From the NCBI GenBank assembly GCA_947502595.1, contig CANNAM010000016.1, positions 1-46,275 of the forward strand: a stretch of DNA of 46,275 bases, in the 5' to 3' direction. Below are positions 17,432 to 27,086 of the stretch, one piece after another; the first letter of the stretch is position 1; every line of letters begins with the position of its first letter. The stretch comes from an uncultured Marinicella sp. (GTDB lineage Bacteria > Pseudomonadota > Gammaproteobacteria > Xanthomonadales > Marinicellaceae). Made by a program: the position numbers and the translations under genes. The notes beneath the pieces were generated by a model, which was given only the letters and a program-made list of their open reading frames with translations, did not search any database and had not been told where the DNA came from.

Positions 17432-20400
17432 ATGTTAAAGACCCCCATCAGCTTCAAAGGACCGGCCGGTCAAATTCAGCATTTTTTCGCTGAAAAAGTG
17501 ATATATCAGGCCACCACATGGTTGCTGAATGGCCAGCTGAGTGCTTGGTCACATAACAGTGTTTCCCAAGTGTCCAGAGCCCAAGTCAGGGATGAAGCTG
17601 GTCAGTTGTTGCATGTCAGCATGCTGTGGCCGATTGAAAAACAAGCAGTTGAGAATTCAGAACCCTTGGGCACTTGTACTTGTGGCCTGCCACAACCATG
17701 TGTACACCTAGCAGCCTTGACTGTTTACAACAAAGCCAAGCTGGACCAACTGCCACCATTCACCCAACAAGTCAAAGCCCTGCGTGACATTAATAGCACG
17801 TTTATGGCATGGCTAAGCCGACAACAACATGACCCATTTCCGAATATGGCAAGGCACCGAGTTATTTATGTGCTGGATCAAACCAAGGATGGCAAAATCA
17901 AGGTCAGCTTGTTCAAAGCTTATTTAACTCAGGAAGACCGCTACGAAGTGAAGGCTGCTATTGACAGCAGTCTGTATTTTAAAAAACAACTGCCTAAGTT
18001 TGTCAGTTTGGCCGACCAGTATGTGCTGTATCAAATGAACCAAAATGGTTTGGCCAAAGTGCATCAATTCACCCTTGACAGCAGTGGTGATAAGGCCGAA
18101 ACCAAGTCGTATGAGTCAATGCTGGTGATGATGCTGAAAACCCAAAGGTGCTTTTGGAAAGCCAGTTACCGGCCGCCCATCAGTTTCCATGAAGTAAGTG
18201 AAAAGCTGCCTGCTTCGGCCATTAGTTTAACTGCAAACCTGCAGTTTTTGGTAACTGAAAATGCGGCCAATTTAAAAGTTTCACAGCCAAGCAAGCCACA
18301 AAACTTAAGTCAGTATACTGACCTTGAAGTGAGTTTATACCTCACCACCTCACCCATCAGTTTGGATTGGAATGCACTGCCGGTACAGCAAATTGATGTG
18401 GCGCAACCGCATTTTTTGCTCGGTCAAACATCATTTGATTTGCAAGATTTAATCAGTGGTGCGGTGGTGGTCAGTGCTGAACAATTAACAGCGGTTGCGG
18501 CTGCCTGTTATCAAATTCAAAAGTTACCCTCAATATGGGCTGAGTTTGAACCTCCAATCAGTCAATACTTCCACGTCAATGACCGCCATGCTGGTGATGA
18601 TTTTACCGCCATTGCACCGCTATTGGTGGCCTTACAGGAAATGGATTGGCAGGTGGACATAGCGCCTGAATACCGTTTAAATCACCTTTCTGTAGATCAG
18701 TGGTATGTTGATGTTAAGCCAACAGCACAGCACAGCAAAGGCGCTGAGGGCGGTTGGTTTGATTTGCAAATTGGTATTGAGGTCAATCAACAGAAATTTA
18801 ATTTGGTACCTTATCTGATCAAAGCCATAAAAACCGGTGGCTTTGATGCAATCAAACAGGAACTGATGATTCAATTAGACCAAGGTGTTAATGTAGGGGT
18901 GGCCAAAGAGCAGCTGCAACAAATCATCGCCACCATCAGTGAATTATATGACGCCAAAACTGGGGTAGCGAAAAGCAAGGGCGAGTCATTGCTGTTGAAC
19001 CAACATCAGTTGCTGCGCATGGCACAAGCAAAGCAACAACTAGAGTCTGCTTTGCAAATCAATCAGTCACCATTGAATTGGTTGGGTAGTGACGAAATTC
19101 AGCAGCAAGCTGCCGCCTTACAAAACATCAGTCAATTGGAGCTGTTGTCAGCACCCAAGGGCTTGCAAGCACAACTCAGGCCTTACCAACAAGAAGGCTA
19201 TTCTTGGTTGATGTTTTTGGCCTCACACCAACTGCATGGGTTATTGGCAGATGACATGGGTTTGGGTAAAACACTGCAAACCTTGGCCTTTATACAAGCA
19301 CAAAAAACTGCCAACCCACAGGTGCCCACTAGCGTGATAGTGGCTCCCACCAGTTTGTTGGGTAATTGGTCTGCGGAAGCGGCTAAATTCACCCCAGATT
19401 TAAGGGTGGGCATAATGACAGGAGCCAGTCGGCAAAGCATGTACCAAGCCTTCGATCAATATGATTTGATTGTGACCAGCTACGGCATAATCAGTCGTGA
19501 CTTTGTTGATTTGAACCAACAAAAAATACACCTGTTGGTGTTGGATGAAGCCCAAGCCATTAAAAACCGCAAAACCCAAGTGGCGCAGATCATCAAACGT
19601 TTATCCGCTCAGCATCGGCTGTGTTTAAGTGGCACACCCGTTGAAAATCATTTGGGTGAATTGTGGTCTATTTTCGACTTTTTGATGCCAGGTTTTCTGG
19701 GCAGTGAAAAACAATTTCAGCAACACTATCAATGGCCGATTGAAAAACAAGCTGACGAACAAAAATTAACTGAGCTACAAACCCGGTTGGCGCCCTTTAT
19801 TTTACGCAGAACCAAAGCTGAAGTGGCCAAAGAGTTACCGGATAAAAGTGAAATCATTAAATACATCGATCTGGAAGAATCACAGGCCACGGTTTATGAA
19901 AGTATTCGTTTGACCATGGCTGAAGAAATTCGCCAAGCAGTAAAAAGCCAACAGAACAACCAAATATTGATCGGTAATGCCTTGTTGCGCTTGCGCCAAG
20001 TGTGTTGTCATCCTCAGTTGGTTCAACTTGAATCAGTTGAGTCCAATGCACAATCAGCCAAATTGAACTGGTTACTTACCGCTTTGCCTAATTTGGTAGA
20101 AGAGGGCAGAAGGGTGTTGATTTTCTCCTCTTTTACCAGCATGTTGAAAATCATTGCCAATGAGTTAGAACAACTGCAGATTGATTATTTCAAACTGACA
20201 GGCAGCACCTCCGCAGCCAAACGGACTGAGTACATCAAAGGTTTTCAAGCCTTAGAAAAGTCGGTGTTTCTGATCAGCTTAAAGGCCGGTGGAGCTGGCA
20301 TTAATTTGACCGCAGCTGATACAGTTATTCATTATGACCCGTGGTGGAACCCGGCTGCAGAACAGCAAGCCAGCGACCGGGCACATCGCATAGGCCAGGA

Positions 20401-20569
20401 CAAGCAAGTGTTTGTGTACAAGCTGATCACCCGTGGCACAGTTGAAGAAAAAATTCACAACCTACAACAACAAAAATCACTGCTGGCAGACAATGTATTG
20501 GCCGCCAACAGTCCCATCAGTGAAGTTTTGGGACAACACCAATGGCAGGATTTGTTGGCACCATTCTGA
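17432..20569 (+). CDS. SNF2-family DEAD/DEAH-like helicase with SWIM zinc finger
   Basis: This is a Swi2/Snf2-type ATPase of 1045 aa that is expected to translocate on duplex DNA and remodel bound protein. An N-terminal SWIM zinc finger is visible as CTCGLPQPCVHLA (about 82-94). A long middle region precedes the motor. The first RecA-like lobe carries DDMGLGKTLQT (about 607-617, Walker A), a DEAQ box in LDEAQAIKN (705-708) and SGTPVENHLGELWSIF. The second lobe carries IFSSFTSMLKII, KAGGAGINLTAADTVIHYD and ASDRAHRIGQ (motif VI). This layout matches bacterial SNF2/HepA-like proteins with a SWIM domain. It is not RapA, which lacks SWIM. The cellular role is not established. Confidence 0.92.
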   Translation: MLKTPISFKGPAGQIQHFFAEKVIYQATTWLLNGQLSAWSHNSVSQVSRAQVRDEAGQLLHVSMLWPIEKQAVENSEPLGTCTCGLPQPCVHLAALTVYNKAKLDQLPPFTQQVKALRDINSTFMAWLSRQQHDPFPNMARHRVIYVLDQTKDGKIKVSLFKAYLTQEDRYEVKAAIDSSLYFKKQLPKFVSLADQYVLYQMNQNGLAKVHQFTLDSSGDKAETKSYESMLVMMLKTQRCFWKASYRPPISFHEVSEKLPASAISLTANLQFLVTENAANLKVSQPSKPQNLSQYTDLEVSLYLTTSPISLDWNALPVQQIDVAQPHFLLGQTSFDLQDLISGAVVVSAEQLTAVAAACYQIQKLPSIWAEFEPPISQYFHVNDRHAGDDFTAIAPLLVALQEMDWQVDIAPEYRLNHLSVDQWYVDVKPTAQHSKGAEGGWFDLQIGIEVNQQKFNLVPYLIKAIKTGGFDAIKQELMIQLDQGVNVGVAKEQLQQIIATISELYDAKTGVAKSKGESLLLNQHQLLRMAQAKQQLESALQINQSPLNWLGSDEIQQQAAALQNISQLELLSAPKGLQAQLRPYQQEGYSWLMFLASHQLHGLLADDMGLGKTLQTLAFIQAQKTANPQVPTSVIVAPTSLLGNWSAEAAKFTPDLRVGIMTGASRQSMYQAFDQYDLIVTSYGIISRDFVDLNQQKIHLLVLDEAQAIKNRKTQVAQIIKRLSAQHRLCLSGTPVENHLGELWSIFDFLMPGFLGSEKQFQQHYQWPIEKQADEQKLTELQTRLAPFILRRTKAEVAKELPDKSEIIKYIDLEESQATVYESIRLTMAEEIRQAVKSQQNNQILIGNALLRLRQVCCHPQLVQLESVESNAQSAKLNWLLTALPNLVEEGRRVLIFSSFTSMLKIIANELEQLQIDYFKLTGSTSAAKRTEYIKGFQALEKSVFLISLKAGGAGINLTAADTVIHYDPWWNPAAEQQASDRAHRIGQDKQVFVYKLITRGTVEEKIHNLQQQKSLLADNVLAANSPISEVLGQHQWQDLLAPF

Positions 20570-20709
20570 ATTGATACAACAACTGTTCAAGGTAGAGCTA
20601 GATGTGCTTATGCTGCTTACATAAATAGCGTTTAAATGTTGGCAATTGTTCACATCATTTTTAGCCCTGTGGTGGTAACATGAGTGCTTTTTAATTGATT
20701 GATAAAATA

Positions 20710-22938
20710 ATGAAGAAGTTAATTAAATGGGTGGTAGGTTTAGTTATAGCATTGGCCTTATTAATGGTTTTGGCGGTATTTCTGCTACCGGTATTCTTTG
20801 ACCCGAATGAACATAAACCACAAATTCAGCAAATGGCAGCAGACAGTATAGGCCGCGAAGTGGTGTTGAATGGGCCCATAGAGTGGTCTGTATTCCCTTG
20901 GCTGGCTATCAATTTAAACGATGTTTCTGTCAGCAACGCACCAGGCTTCAAAGGTGATTACATTGCTGAAGTTGAACAAGTGGCAGTGCGGGTTAAGTTG
21001 TTGCCCTTATTGCGCCAACAAATTCAAATTGGTCAGGTTGAACTGCAGCAACCCAACATCAACTTACAAGTTGCTAGATCTGGCAGTAATAACTGGCAAT
21101 CAATCATGGATCAATTGGCAGATGGTGAAGATTCAACTGCCGATAGCAACGCAGCTATTAACTTAGAAATCGAAGGCATTAACATCAACAGTGGTGTTTT
21201 GTCCTATACCGATTCAGCTGCTGATCTGGAATTACAGTTAACTGCATTAAATTTCACCAGTGCAGCAATCAAGTCTGATGTACCCACACCCATGTCAGTA
21301 AAAGCCAAATTGAGTCTGGCAGCACAACAGTTAGATGGCCAGTTACAAGCAGCGTGGCAGGCTGAGGATGTGGTCAATGGTGGCGGCATGAAAATGACTT
21401 TCAGTCAGTTGAAATTCAAAGGCCACTCTGCAGCGGTACCATTGAGTTTCGACACATCAGGTCAAGTTGAACTGGACTTGGCTCAGGACACATTAACAGT
21501 CGAAAGTTTGCAATTGGCTTATGGTGTGATGCAGATAAACACACCAGTTAATGGCAAACAATTATCCGGCAACATGGCTTTGTCAGGAGCATTAAAAATT
21601 GCTGAATTTTCATTGGCTGAATTATTTGCCCAAATGGGCTCGCCTTTGGTTAACCAAGCCGACAATGACTTGTCGGGCAACATGAAATGGTCATTAATAG
21701 GTGATCGCTTACAGCTGCAATCTATAGCCATGCAATTGGATGATTCTGGTATCAGTGGTGATGTGGACATCAAAAAACTCAGCCAACTCAATGGCCAGTT
21801 TAATTTAAACGTTGACAGTTTGAATTTGGATCACTACTTACCAAGTGCTGAAGCCGCCAGCACAAGCAGTGACAGTTCAAGTTCAACTGCACTTGATTTG
21901 GGTAAAATGAACGGTCAAATCAACATGCAAAAACTGGTGGCCGCTGGCGTTACACTCACGGACATTACCTTGAATATTCGTACTGATGGCAAGAATTTAA
22001 CTGTAGAACCATTGAAAGCTGGTTTTTACCAAGGCTTGCTCAACACCCGTTTAAAACTGCAGCCTGATAACCGCACAGAAAAACTGCATATCACACATCA
22101 AATGCAAGATTTTCAAGCCGGTGGTTTGTTGACTGATTTGATCGGCAGTGAATATTTAACAGGTTTGGGACAATTGAATGCCGACATCAAAGTTGACCAG
22201 CCTTTCAGTGCAAGGCCGTTGCAAAGTGCCAATGGCAGTGTTTCATACACATTGACTGACGGTGATATTGTCGGTATTGATGTGTTTCAAATTTTGCAGC
22301 AAAGCTTGAGTTTGTTGAATAAAACAGATGCACAACAGGCCAATTCTGAACTGAAAACCGCCTTTGGTTTGATGGAAATCAAAGCCGATATCAACAACGG
22401 CGTATTAAAAACCAACAAGCTGGTTTTGAACTCACCTTATTTCGACCTCAATGGTGCCGTTGAAATTGATTTGGATCAACAAACCATCAAGGGCACCATC
22501 AAGCCGATGTTGACCAACATTCCGCAAGGGGTCTTGAATAAGAATTTTGAAAAACTGATTGATGTCAGAATACCCGTTAAATTATCTGGCCAGCTATTGG
22601 AACCAAATATCTCGATTGATCTGGCTGCATTGGTTTTGGCCACCCAGCAAGCTAAAATTGATGAGAAAAAAGCCGAACTCAAAGAAGATTTGTTTGATGC
22701 CATTTTGGGCAGTAAAAAAGAGTCAACTCAGGCTAAGGACAACACAGCGGCAGAGGGTGAAGCCGCAGAGGGCGATGCTGCAGAACCAGAGTTAACCGAC
22801 AGAGAAAAGAAACGGGCCGAAAAAGACCAACTTAAACGTGATTTATTGGAAGGCTTGTTTAAGTCAAAGAAAAAACCCAAGGAAGCTCAAGAAGAACAGG
22901 CAGAGCCCACTGATGAGGGTGATGGTGGTGGTAATTAA
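20710..22938 (+). CDS. AsmA-family membrane-anchored protein
   Basis: This inner-membrane-anchored periplasmic protein of the AsmA/TamB-like group is about 742 aa. The family is now linked to phospholipid transport between membranes. One N-terminal TM helix (about 5-28) is followed by a typical AsmA start with IGREVVLNGPIEWSVFPWLAI and LPLLRQQIQIGQVELQQPNI. The AsmA C-terminal domain shows DIVGIDVFQILQQ and VLKTNKLVLNSPYF. The last 80 or so residues are a low-complexity Ala/Glu/Lys tail. A TTG at 20695 is in frame, but ATG 20710 gives the usual lysine-rich start before the TM. No clear Shine-Dalgarno is visible. It converges with uvrC. Confidence 0.9.
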   Translation: MKKLIKWVVGLVIALALLMVLAVFLLPVFFDPNEHKPQIQQMAADSIGREVVLNGPIEWSVFPWLAINLNDVSVSNAPGFKGDYIAEVEQVAVRVKLLPLLRQQIQIGQVELQQPNINLQVARSGSNNWQSIMDQLADGEDSTADSNAAINLEIEGININSGVLSYTDSAADLELQLTALNFTSAAIKSDVPTPMSVKAKLSLAAQQLDGQLQAAWQAEDVVNGGGMKMTFSQLKFKGHSAAVPLSFDTSGQVELDLAQDTLTVESLQLAYGVMQINTPVNGKQLSGNMALSGALKIAEFSLAELFAQMGSPLVNQADNDLSGNMKWSLIGDRLQLQSIAMQLDDSGISGDVDIKKLSQLNGQFNLNVDSLNLDHYLPSAEAASTSSDSSSSTALDLGKMNGQINMQKLVAAGVTLTDITLNIRTDGKNLTVEPLKAGFYQGLLNTRLKLQPDNRTEKLHITHQMQDFQAGGLLTDLIGSEYLTGLGQLNADIKVDQPFSARPLQSANGSVSYTLTDGDIVGIDVFQILQQSLSLLNKTDAQQANSELKTAFGLMEIKADINNGVLKTNKLVLNSPYFDLNGAVEIDLDQQTIKGTIKPMLTNIPQGVLNKNFEKLIDVRIPVKLSGQLLEPNISIDLAALVLATQQAKIDEKKAELKEDLFDAILGSKKESTQAKDNTAAEGEAAEGDAAEPELTDREKKRAEKDQLKRDLLEGLFKSKKKPKEAQEEQAEPTDEGDGGGN

Positions 22939-22988
22939 TTGCTGGTTTTAGAGCAAAAATACAGGCAGTGGCTTGATTGAACATCGGT

Positions 22989-24821
22989 TCATGGGTTGCT
23001 GCCTTTGCTGTGCAAGAACTGGTAGATCACTTGGGCCATTTTTTCACTGATGCCGCTGACCAGTTTAATTTCATCTAAGCCGGCTTTGTTCAAACCTTGA
23101 ATGCCGCCAAAATGTTTAAGCAGCTGATTCCTTCGTTTGGTGCCAATCCCAGGAATGTCTTCCAAGGTTGAAGTATTGCGTGATTTTTTATAGGCTTTGC
23201 GGTGGCTTTTGATGGCAAATCTATGGGCTTCATCGCGGATGTATTGTATCATCAAAGACAACAAGCCATGACTTTCCGGCTTTATGAACTGTTTGGTGTC
23301 CGGCAGGTAAATCCTTTCCTCACCTGCAGTTCGGTGATCATCTTTGGTAACACCAATGACTCGAATACTGGTGATGTCTTGTGCCTCCAGGATGGCCAAA
23401 GCTTGATTCACTTGTCCTTTGCCGCCATCGATCACAAAAACATCTGGGTAAGTCAGTTTACTTTTTTTGATTGAGGCCAAGCGCTTTTCTATCACTTGGC
23501 GCATGGCAGCATAGTCATCAGCTGCAGTGATGTTTTCCATGATGTATTGCCGGTACATTTTTTTCACCGCACCCTTGTCATCGAACACCACGCAAGAAGC
23601 GCGGGTGTGCTCACCCATTTGATGACTGATGTCAAAGCATTCAACCCGCTTAGGCGCTTGTTCAAAGCCCAGTTCTGTTTGCCACAAAGCCCACTTATTT
23701 TGCCACGTTTGGTATTTATTGGCTTTGATGGTCAAAGCATTTTGCATGTTTTCTTCGGCTTGTCTGAGTAACTTCAAACGATTGCCTTTGGGTTTTGAAG
23801 TGACAAACACTTTTTTGCCTTTAATGGCTGACAAGATGTCCGTGATTTCAGCTTTGTTACTTGGGTCGATGTTGCACAATATGGCATCGGCAGTGATTTG
23901 GTCGTCATAATACAGACCCAGAAATGCATACAGGAATTCAGCCAAAGTGGTTTCTTTGGGGGCTGAGGGGTAGTGGTTGCGGTAACCCATAAACTGACCA
24001 TTGCGCACCGTGCCAACAGTGACAATGTATAAATTGTTTTGCTGAGCCACCGTAACCACATCGAAATTATCATCGGGCTGCATTTCCACCGATTGTTTGG
24101 CTTGTATCATGCGAATGGCTTTGATTTGGTCACGGATACTGGCAGCTTGTTCGTAGTGCTGTGCATTGGCAGCCTGTTCCATGCGGTGCATCAGAGAGTC
24201 CACCACTTGATTGGATTTGCCTTCGATAAAATCAAAGGTATATTGCAGTTGCTGTTGGTATTCAGCCGGTGTGACATAGCCTACACAGGGCGCAGTGCAG
24301 CGGTTGATTTGGTGTTGTAAACAAGGCCGTGAACGGTTTTGGAATGTGCTGTTATTGCATTGCCTGACTTTGAATACTTTTTGTAAAAAATGCAATGAAT
24401 TACGCACGTAGTTGGCGCTGGGAAAAGGGCCGAAATAACGGCCTTTGCCATGTTTTTTGCCACGCCTGAATTCAATCAAGGGAAATTCATCTTCATTCAC
24501 TGAACAGTAAATATAAGGGTAACTTTTGCCGTCTTTTAACAGCACATTGTACTTAGGGCTGTGCTTTTTGATCAGCTGGTTTTCTAACAACAAGGCTTCG
24601 GCTTCAGAGCGGGTGATATGAAACGCCATGTGATCAATGGTCGCCACCAATGCCATGGTTTTGTTGTCTTTGGCTTGGCCGGTGAAGTAGCTTGCCACTC
24701 GATTTTTTAACACCCGAGCCTTGCCAACATAGATCACTTCGTTGTCAGCGTCAAACATCTGGTAAACGCCTGGCAGCTTTGGTAAGTCTTGGACAAATTT
24801 TTGGTGGTTAAAGGTTGGCAT
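22989..24821 (-). CDS. uvrC: Excinuclease ABC subunit C
   Basis: UvrC makes both incisions around a lesion in nucleotide excision repair. The length is 610 aa, the same as E. coli. The N-terminal GIY-YIG domain (about 14-95) has LPGVYQMFDADNEVIYVGKA for the 3' cut. A cysteine-rich region with CNNSTF...CLQHQINRCTAPC follows. The UVR domain (about 205-240) is the UvrB contact. The RNase H-like domain carries ECFDISHQMGE and VIDGGKGQVNQA for the 5' cut, and tandem HhH motifs (LEDIPGIGTKRRNQLLKHFG) end the protein. It lies 18 nt downstream of moaE on the same strand, so it is probably the last gene of the kdkA-moa cluster. Confidence 0.97.
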   Translation of the reverse strand: MPTFNHQKFVQDLPKLPGVYQMFDADNEVIYVGKARVLKNRVASYFTGQAKDNKTMALVATIDHMAFHITRSEAEALLLENQLIKKHSPKYNVLLKDGKSYPYIYCSVNEDEFPLIEFRRGKKHGKGRYFGPFPSANYVRNSLHFLQKVFKVRQCNNSTFQNRSRPCLQHQINRCTAPCVGYVTPAEYQQQLQYTFDFIEGKSNQVVDSLMHRMEQAANAQHYEQAASIRDQIKAIRMIQAKQSVEMQPDDNFDVVTVAQQNNLYIVTVGTVRNGQFMGYRNHYPSAPKETTLAEFLYAFLGLYYDDQITADAILCNIDPSNKAEITDILSAIKGKKVFVTSKPKGNRLKLLRQAEENMQNALTIKANKYQTWQNKWALWQTELGFEQAPKRVECFDISHQMGEHTRASCVVFDDKGAVKKMYRQYIMENITAADDYAAMRQVIEKRLASIKKSKLTYPDVFVIDGGKGQVNQALAILEAQDITSIRVIGVTKDDHRTAGEERIYLPDTKQFIKPESHGLLSLMIQYIRDEAHRFAIKSHRKAYKKSRNTSTLEDIPGIGTKRRNQLLKHFGGIQGLNKAGLDEIKLVSGISEKMAQVIYQFLHSKGSNP

Positions 24822-24839
24822 ACTTACAGATATAGGGTG

Positions 24840-25268
24840 TCATGGCTTGGCTTCAACCCAACCTGATTCACCGTCGCGGTAAAATTCATTTTTCCAAATA
24901 GGCACTGTGGCTTTGGTTTGGTTCAAGATATACTCACAGGCTGCAAATGCCGCTTGGCGATGGTCGGCAGATACACCGATCCAAATTGCTACATCACCCA
25001 CTTGCAAGCGGCCAACACGATGACAACAACAGGCGGCATTGATGTCGAATTTTTGCATGGCAGCATCGATGATGGCATTGCCTACTTGTAAGGCCAGTTT
25101 TTCATGAGCTTCATAGTGTAATTCTAGCACCGCTTTACGGGGGGTATCAGCGGTGCAGTTGTGGTTCCTTACCCAACCTTCAAAACTGACGAAGCCGCCA
25201 CTTTGCGGGTTGTCAACTTGTTGTTTCAAGTTATTGATGTCAATGCTTTTATTGCTTATGCTGAACAT
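24840..25268 (-). CDS. moaE: Molybdopterin synthase catalytic subunit (MoaE)
   Basis: MoaE binds cyclic pyranopterin monophosphate and, with thiocarboxylated MoaD, inserts the dithiolene sulfurs of molybdopterin. The length is 142 aa. The conserved blocks are GGFVSFEGWVRNHN (the Arg of the pterin pocket), HRVGRLQVGDVAIWIGVSADHR (the catalytic His-Arg) and VPIWKNEFYRDGESGWVEAKP, with the active-site lysine in PIWK. The ATG (25266-25268) directly abuts the TGA of moaCD with no spacer. The MoaD partner would be the C-terminal domain of that fusion. Confidence 0.95.
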   Translation of the reverse strand: MFSISNKSIDINNLKQQVDNPQSGGFVSFEGWVRNHNCTADTPRKAVLELHYEAHEKLALQVGNAIIDAAMQKFDINAACCCHRVGRLQVGDVAIWIGVSADHRQAAFAACEYILNQTKATVPIWKNEFYRDGESGWVEAKP

Positions 25269-26048
25269 TCAGCCGCCTGCTGCAGGAGGGAGGAAGCCCA
25301 GCACATCCCGGTCATTAAGCAGGTCGTTCCATTGGGCAAAGTTGTCATTCAGTATGGGTTTGATGGTGGCAGTAGCAGCTGTGCAGTTGTGGGTTGCGCA
25401 TAAGTCTAAATAAACCGCTTCAATGCTGGTGGTGTTATTTGGAATTTTATACTGCAGTGGTTGTTGGCTGAAGGTTGATTGCAGTTGGCCGTAGAACTCA
25501 ATCGTAATTTGCCCACTTGCTTGTTCAGAACCTGGTGTCTGGTCACTGCTAAAATCAGCGCGACCACCTGATTTAGCCAACAGCCGTGTTTCAGTAATGA
25601 GGATGTTGTGACTCAAGGCTTTGCACATGTCGTAGATGGTCAGCGCGGCTACAGAGGCACCGGTCAAGGCTTCCATTTCAACCCCAGTTTTACCAGAGGT
25701 TTTACATTCGCAATTAATAATAAGGTCTTGATTATTATCTACATTTATCACTATCTTGCAGTTGTCCAAAGCCAATGGATGGCAAAATGGAATCAGTTCA
25801 TGGGTTTGCTTCGCTGCCATCACCCCAGCAATGATGGCGGTCTGAAACACCGGGCCTTTTTTACTGTTTATTTCGAAACCTTCACTTGCATGCGCTTGAT
25901 GAAGTGCGGCTTTTACAGCAGCCGGTAACAGCACCTTGGTTTGTGCAGTTGCGGTGCGACTGGTGATTGGTTTGTCACTGACATCAACCATGCTTGGGTT
26001 GTTGTGTTGGTCAATGTGGCTCAAGGTTTTATCGGTATCTGGTTTCAT
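25269..26048 (-). CDS. moaC: MoaC-MoaD fusion (cyclic pyranopterin monophosphate synthase plus molybdopterin synthase sulfur carrier)
   Basis: One uninterrupted 259-aa ORF carries two molybdopterin proteins. Residues about 8-166 are MoaC, which converts the MoaA product into cyclic pyranopterin monophosphate. They show MVDVS (20-24), AAKQTHELIPFCHPL, TGKTGVEMEALT-type sequence and the active-site YDMCKA with Asp140 and Lys143. Residues about 180-259 are a ubiquitin-like MoaD domain (ITIEFYGQL through DRDVLGFLPPAAGG) that ends exactly in the Gly-Gly needed for thiocarboxylation. The linker (about 166-179) is Ser/Gln/Gly-rich. No ATG, GTG or TTG codon lies in the linker, so a separately initiated MoaD is unlikely. 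It sits 9 nt after moaA and abuts moaE. The sequence shows an intact fusion, with no split or frameshift. Confidence 0.93.
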   Translation of the reverse strand: MKPDTDKTLSHIDQHNNPSMVDVSDKPITSRTATAQTKVLLPAAVKAALHQAHASEGFEINSKKGPVFQTAIIAGVMAAKQTHELIPFCHPLALDNCKIVINVDNNQDLIINCECKTSGKTGVEMEALTGASVAALTIYDMCKALSHNILITETRLLAKSGGRADFSSDQTPGSEQASGQITIEFYGQLQSTFSQQPLQYKIPNNTTSIEAVYLDLCATHNCTAATATIKPILNDNFAQWNDLLNDRDVLGFLPPAAGG

Positions 26049-26057
26049 GGTGTTTCT

Positions 26058-27086
26058 CTAGCCGCCAATCACAAACATTTCGACCTTAGGTAAAGTGTTT
26101 TGTTTGGCGCTGGTGCGTTGTGCAGAATATTGGTCTTGGCGGTGCTGCCAAATGGTGCTGATGGCAGTCAACAATTCATCAGGTTGGTCAATCAGTGTTT
26201 TGATGCTGCGACCTTGGTTGGCGAATAAGCAGGTATAAATTTCCCCTTGGGTACTGAGTCTGGCACGGTTGCAGTCTTGACAAAACGGCTCGCTGATAGA
26301 AGAGATCAGACCAAACTCACCCAGCCCGTCATCAAAAACATAACGACTGGCTACTTCTCCAATGTGGTTGGCAGGTTTAGGGCTGAATGGCCAACGTGCT
26401 GCGATCATCTGCAGCACTTGTTTGGACTGATAGACCTGTTCAGCTTGCCACCCATTGAGGTTGCCCACATCCATAAACTCAATGAATCTGACCACCACGC
26501 CAGTGCCACGGAAGTGCTCAAGCATGGGTATGATTTGGTCTTCGTTGACTCCTTTTTGCACCACACAATTGACTTTGACTTGTTTGATTTCAGTTGCTAA
26601 GCACTTTTCAATGCTGTTCAGAATGTTATTTAGCGGGTACTGACTGCCAGTAATTTGGGCGAATTTATCTGCCTCCATGGCATCCAAACTGATGGTGATG
26701 CGGTCCAGTCCAGCGCTGACTAAATCTGCCAACACAGGATTTAATAAGCCGGCGTTGGTGGTCAAAGCCACTTCTTCTATGCCTTTGATGCTTTTTATCT
26801 TTCGTATCAGATTTGATAGGTTTTTACGCAACAAGGGTTCACCACCTGTTAGTCTGATTTTATTGACACCCAATTGCGCAAAAGCTTTTACCACTGCTGT
26901 GATTTGAGTGAAGCTGAGTTGTTGTTCACTTTGACTGTGTTGGCGCATCACCTCAACATGTTCTGCAGGCAAGCAGTAGTTGCAGCGAAATTGGCAACGG
27001 TCTGTCAGAGAAATGCGCAAGTCTTTCAGCGGTCGCTGTAATTGGTCTAGGACAGGTGGGTTGGCCGCATCAGCCATGGTAGCCAT
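26058..27086 (-). CDS. moaA: GTP 3',8-cyclase (MoaA)
   Basis: This radical SAM enzyme converts GTP to 3',8-cyclo-7,8-dihydro-GTP, the first step of molybdopterin synthesis. It is 342 aa from the ATG at 27086. The SAM-cluster motif CxxxCxxC is at Cys31, Cys35 and Cys38 (DRCQFRCNYC), and TGGEPLLRK follows. The second, substrate-binding cluster is in FCQDCNRARLS and the Cys of EIYTC. The C-terminus ends in Gly-Gly, as in E. coli MoaA. The gene starts inside the end of kdkA. TTG 27089, ATG 27086 and ATG 27077 are all possible, with no decisive Shine-Dalgarno. Translation is probably coupled to kdkA. Confidence 0.95.
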   Translation of the reverse strand: MATMADAANPPVLDQLQRPLKDLRISLTDRCQFRCNYCLPAEHVEVMRQHSQSEQQLSFTQITAVVKAFAQLGVNKIRLTGGEPLLRKNLSNLIRKIKSIKGIEEVALTTNAGLLNPVLADLVSAGLDRITISLDAMEADKFAQITGSQYPLNNILNSIEKCLATEIKQVKVNCVVQKGVNEDQIIPMLEHFRGTGVVVRFIEFMDVGNLNGWQAEQVYQSKQVLQMIAARWPFSPKPANHIGEVASRYVFDDGLGEFGLISSISEPFCQDCNRARLSTQGEIYTCLFANQGRSIKTLIDQPDELLTAISTIWQHRQDQYSAQRTSAKQNTLPKVEMFVIGG

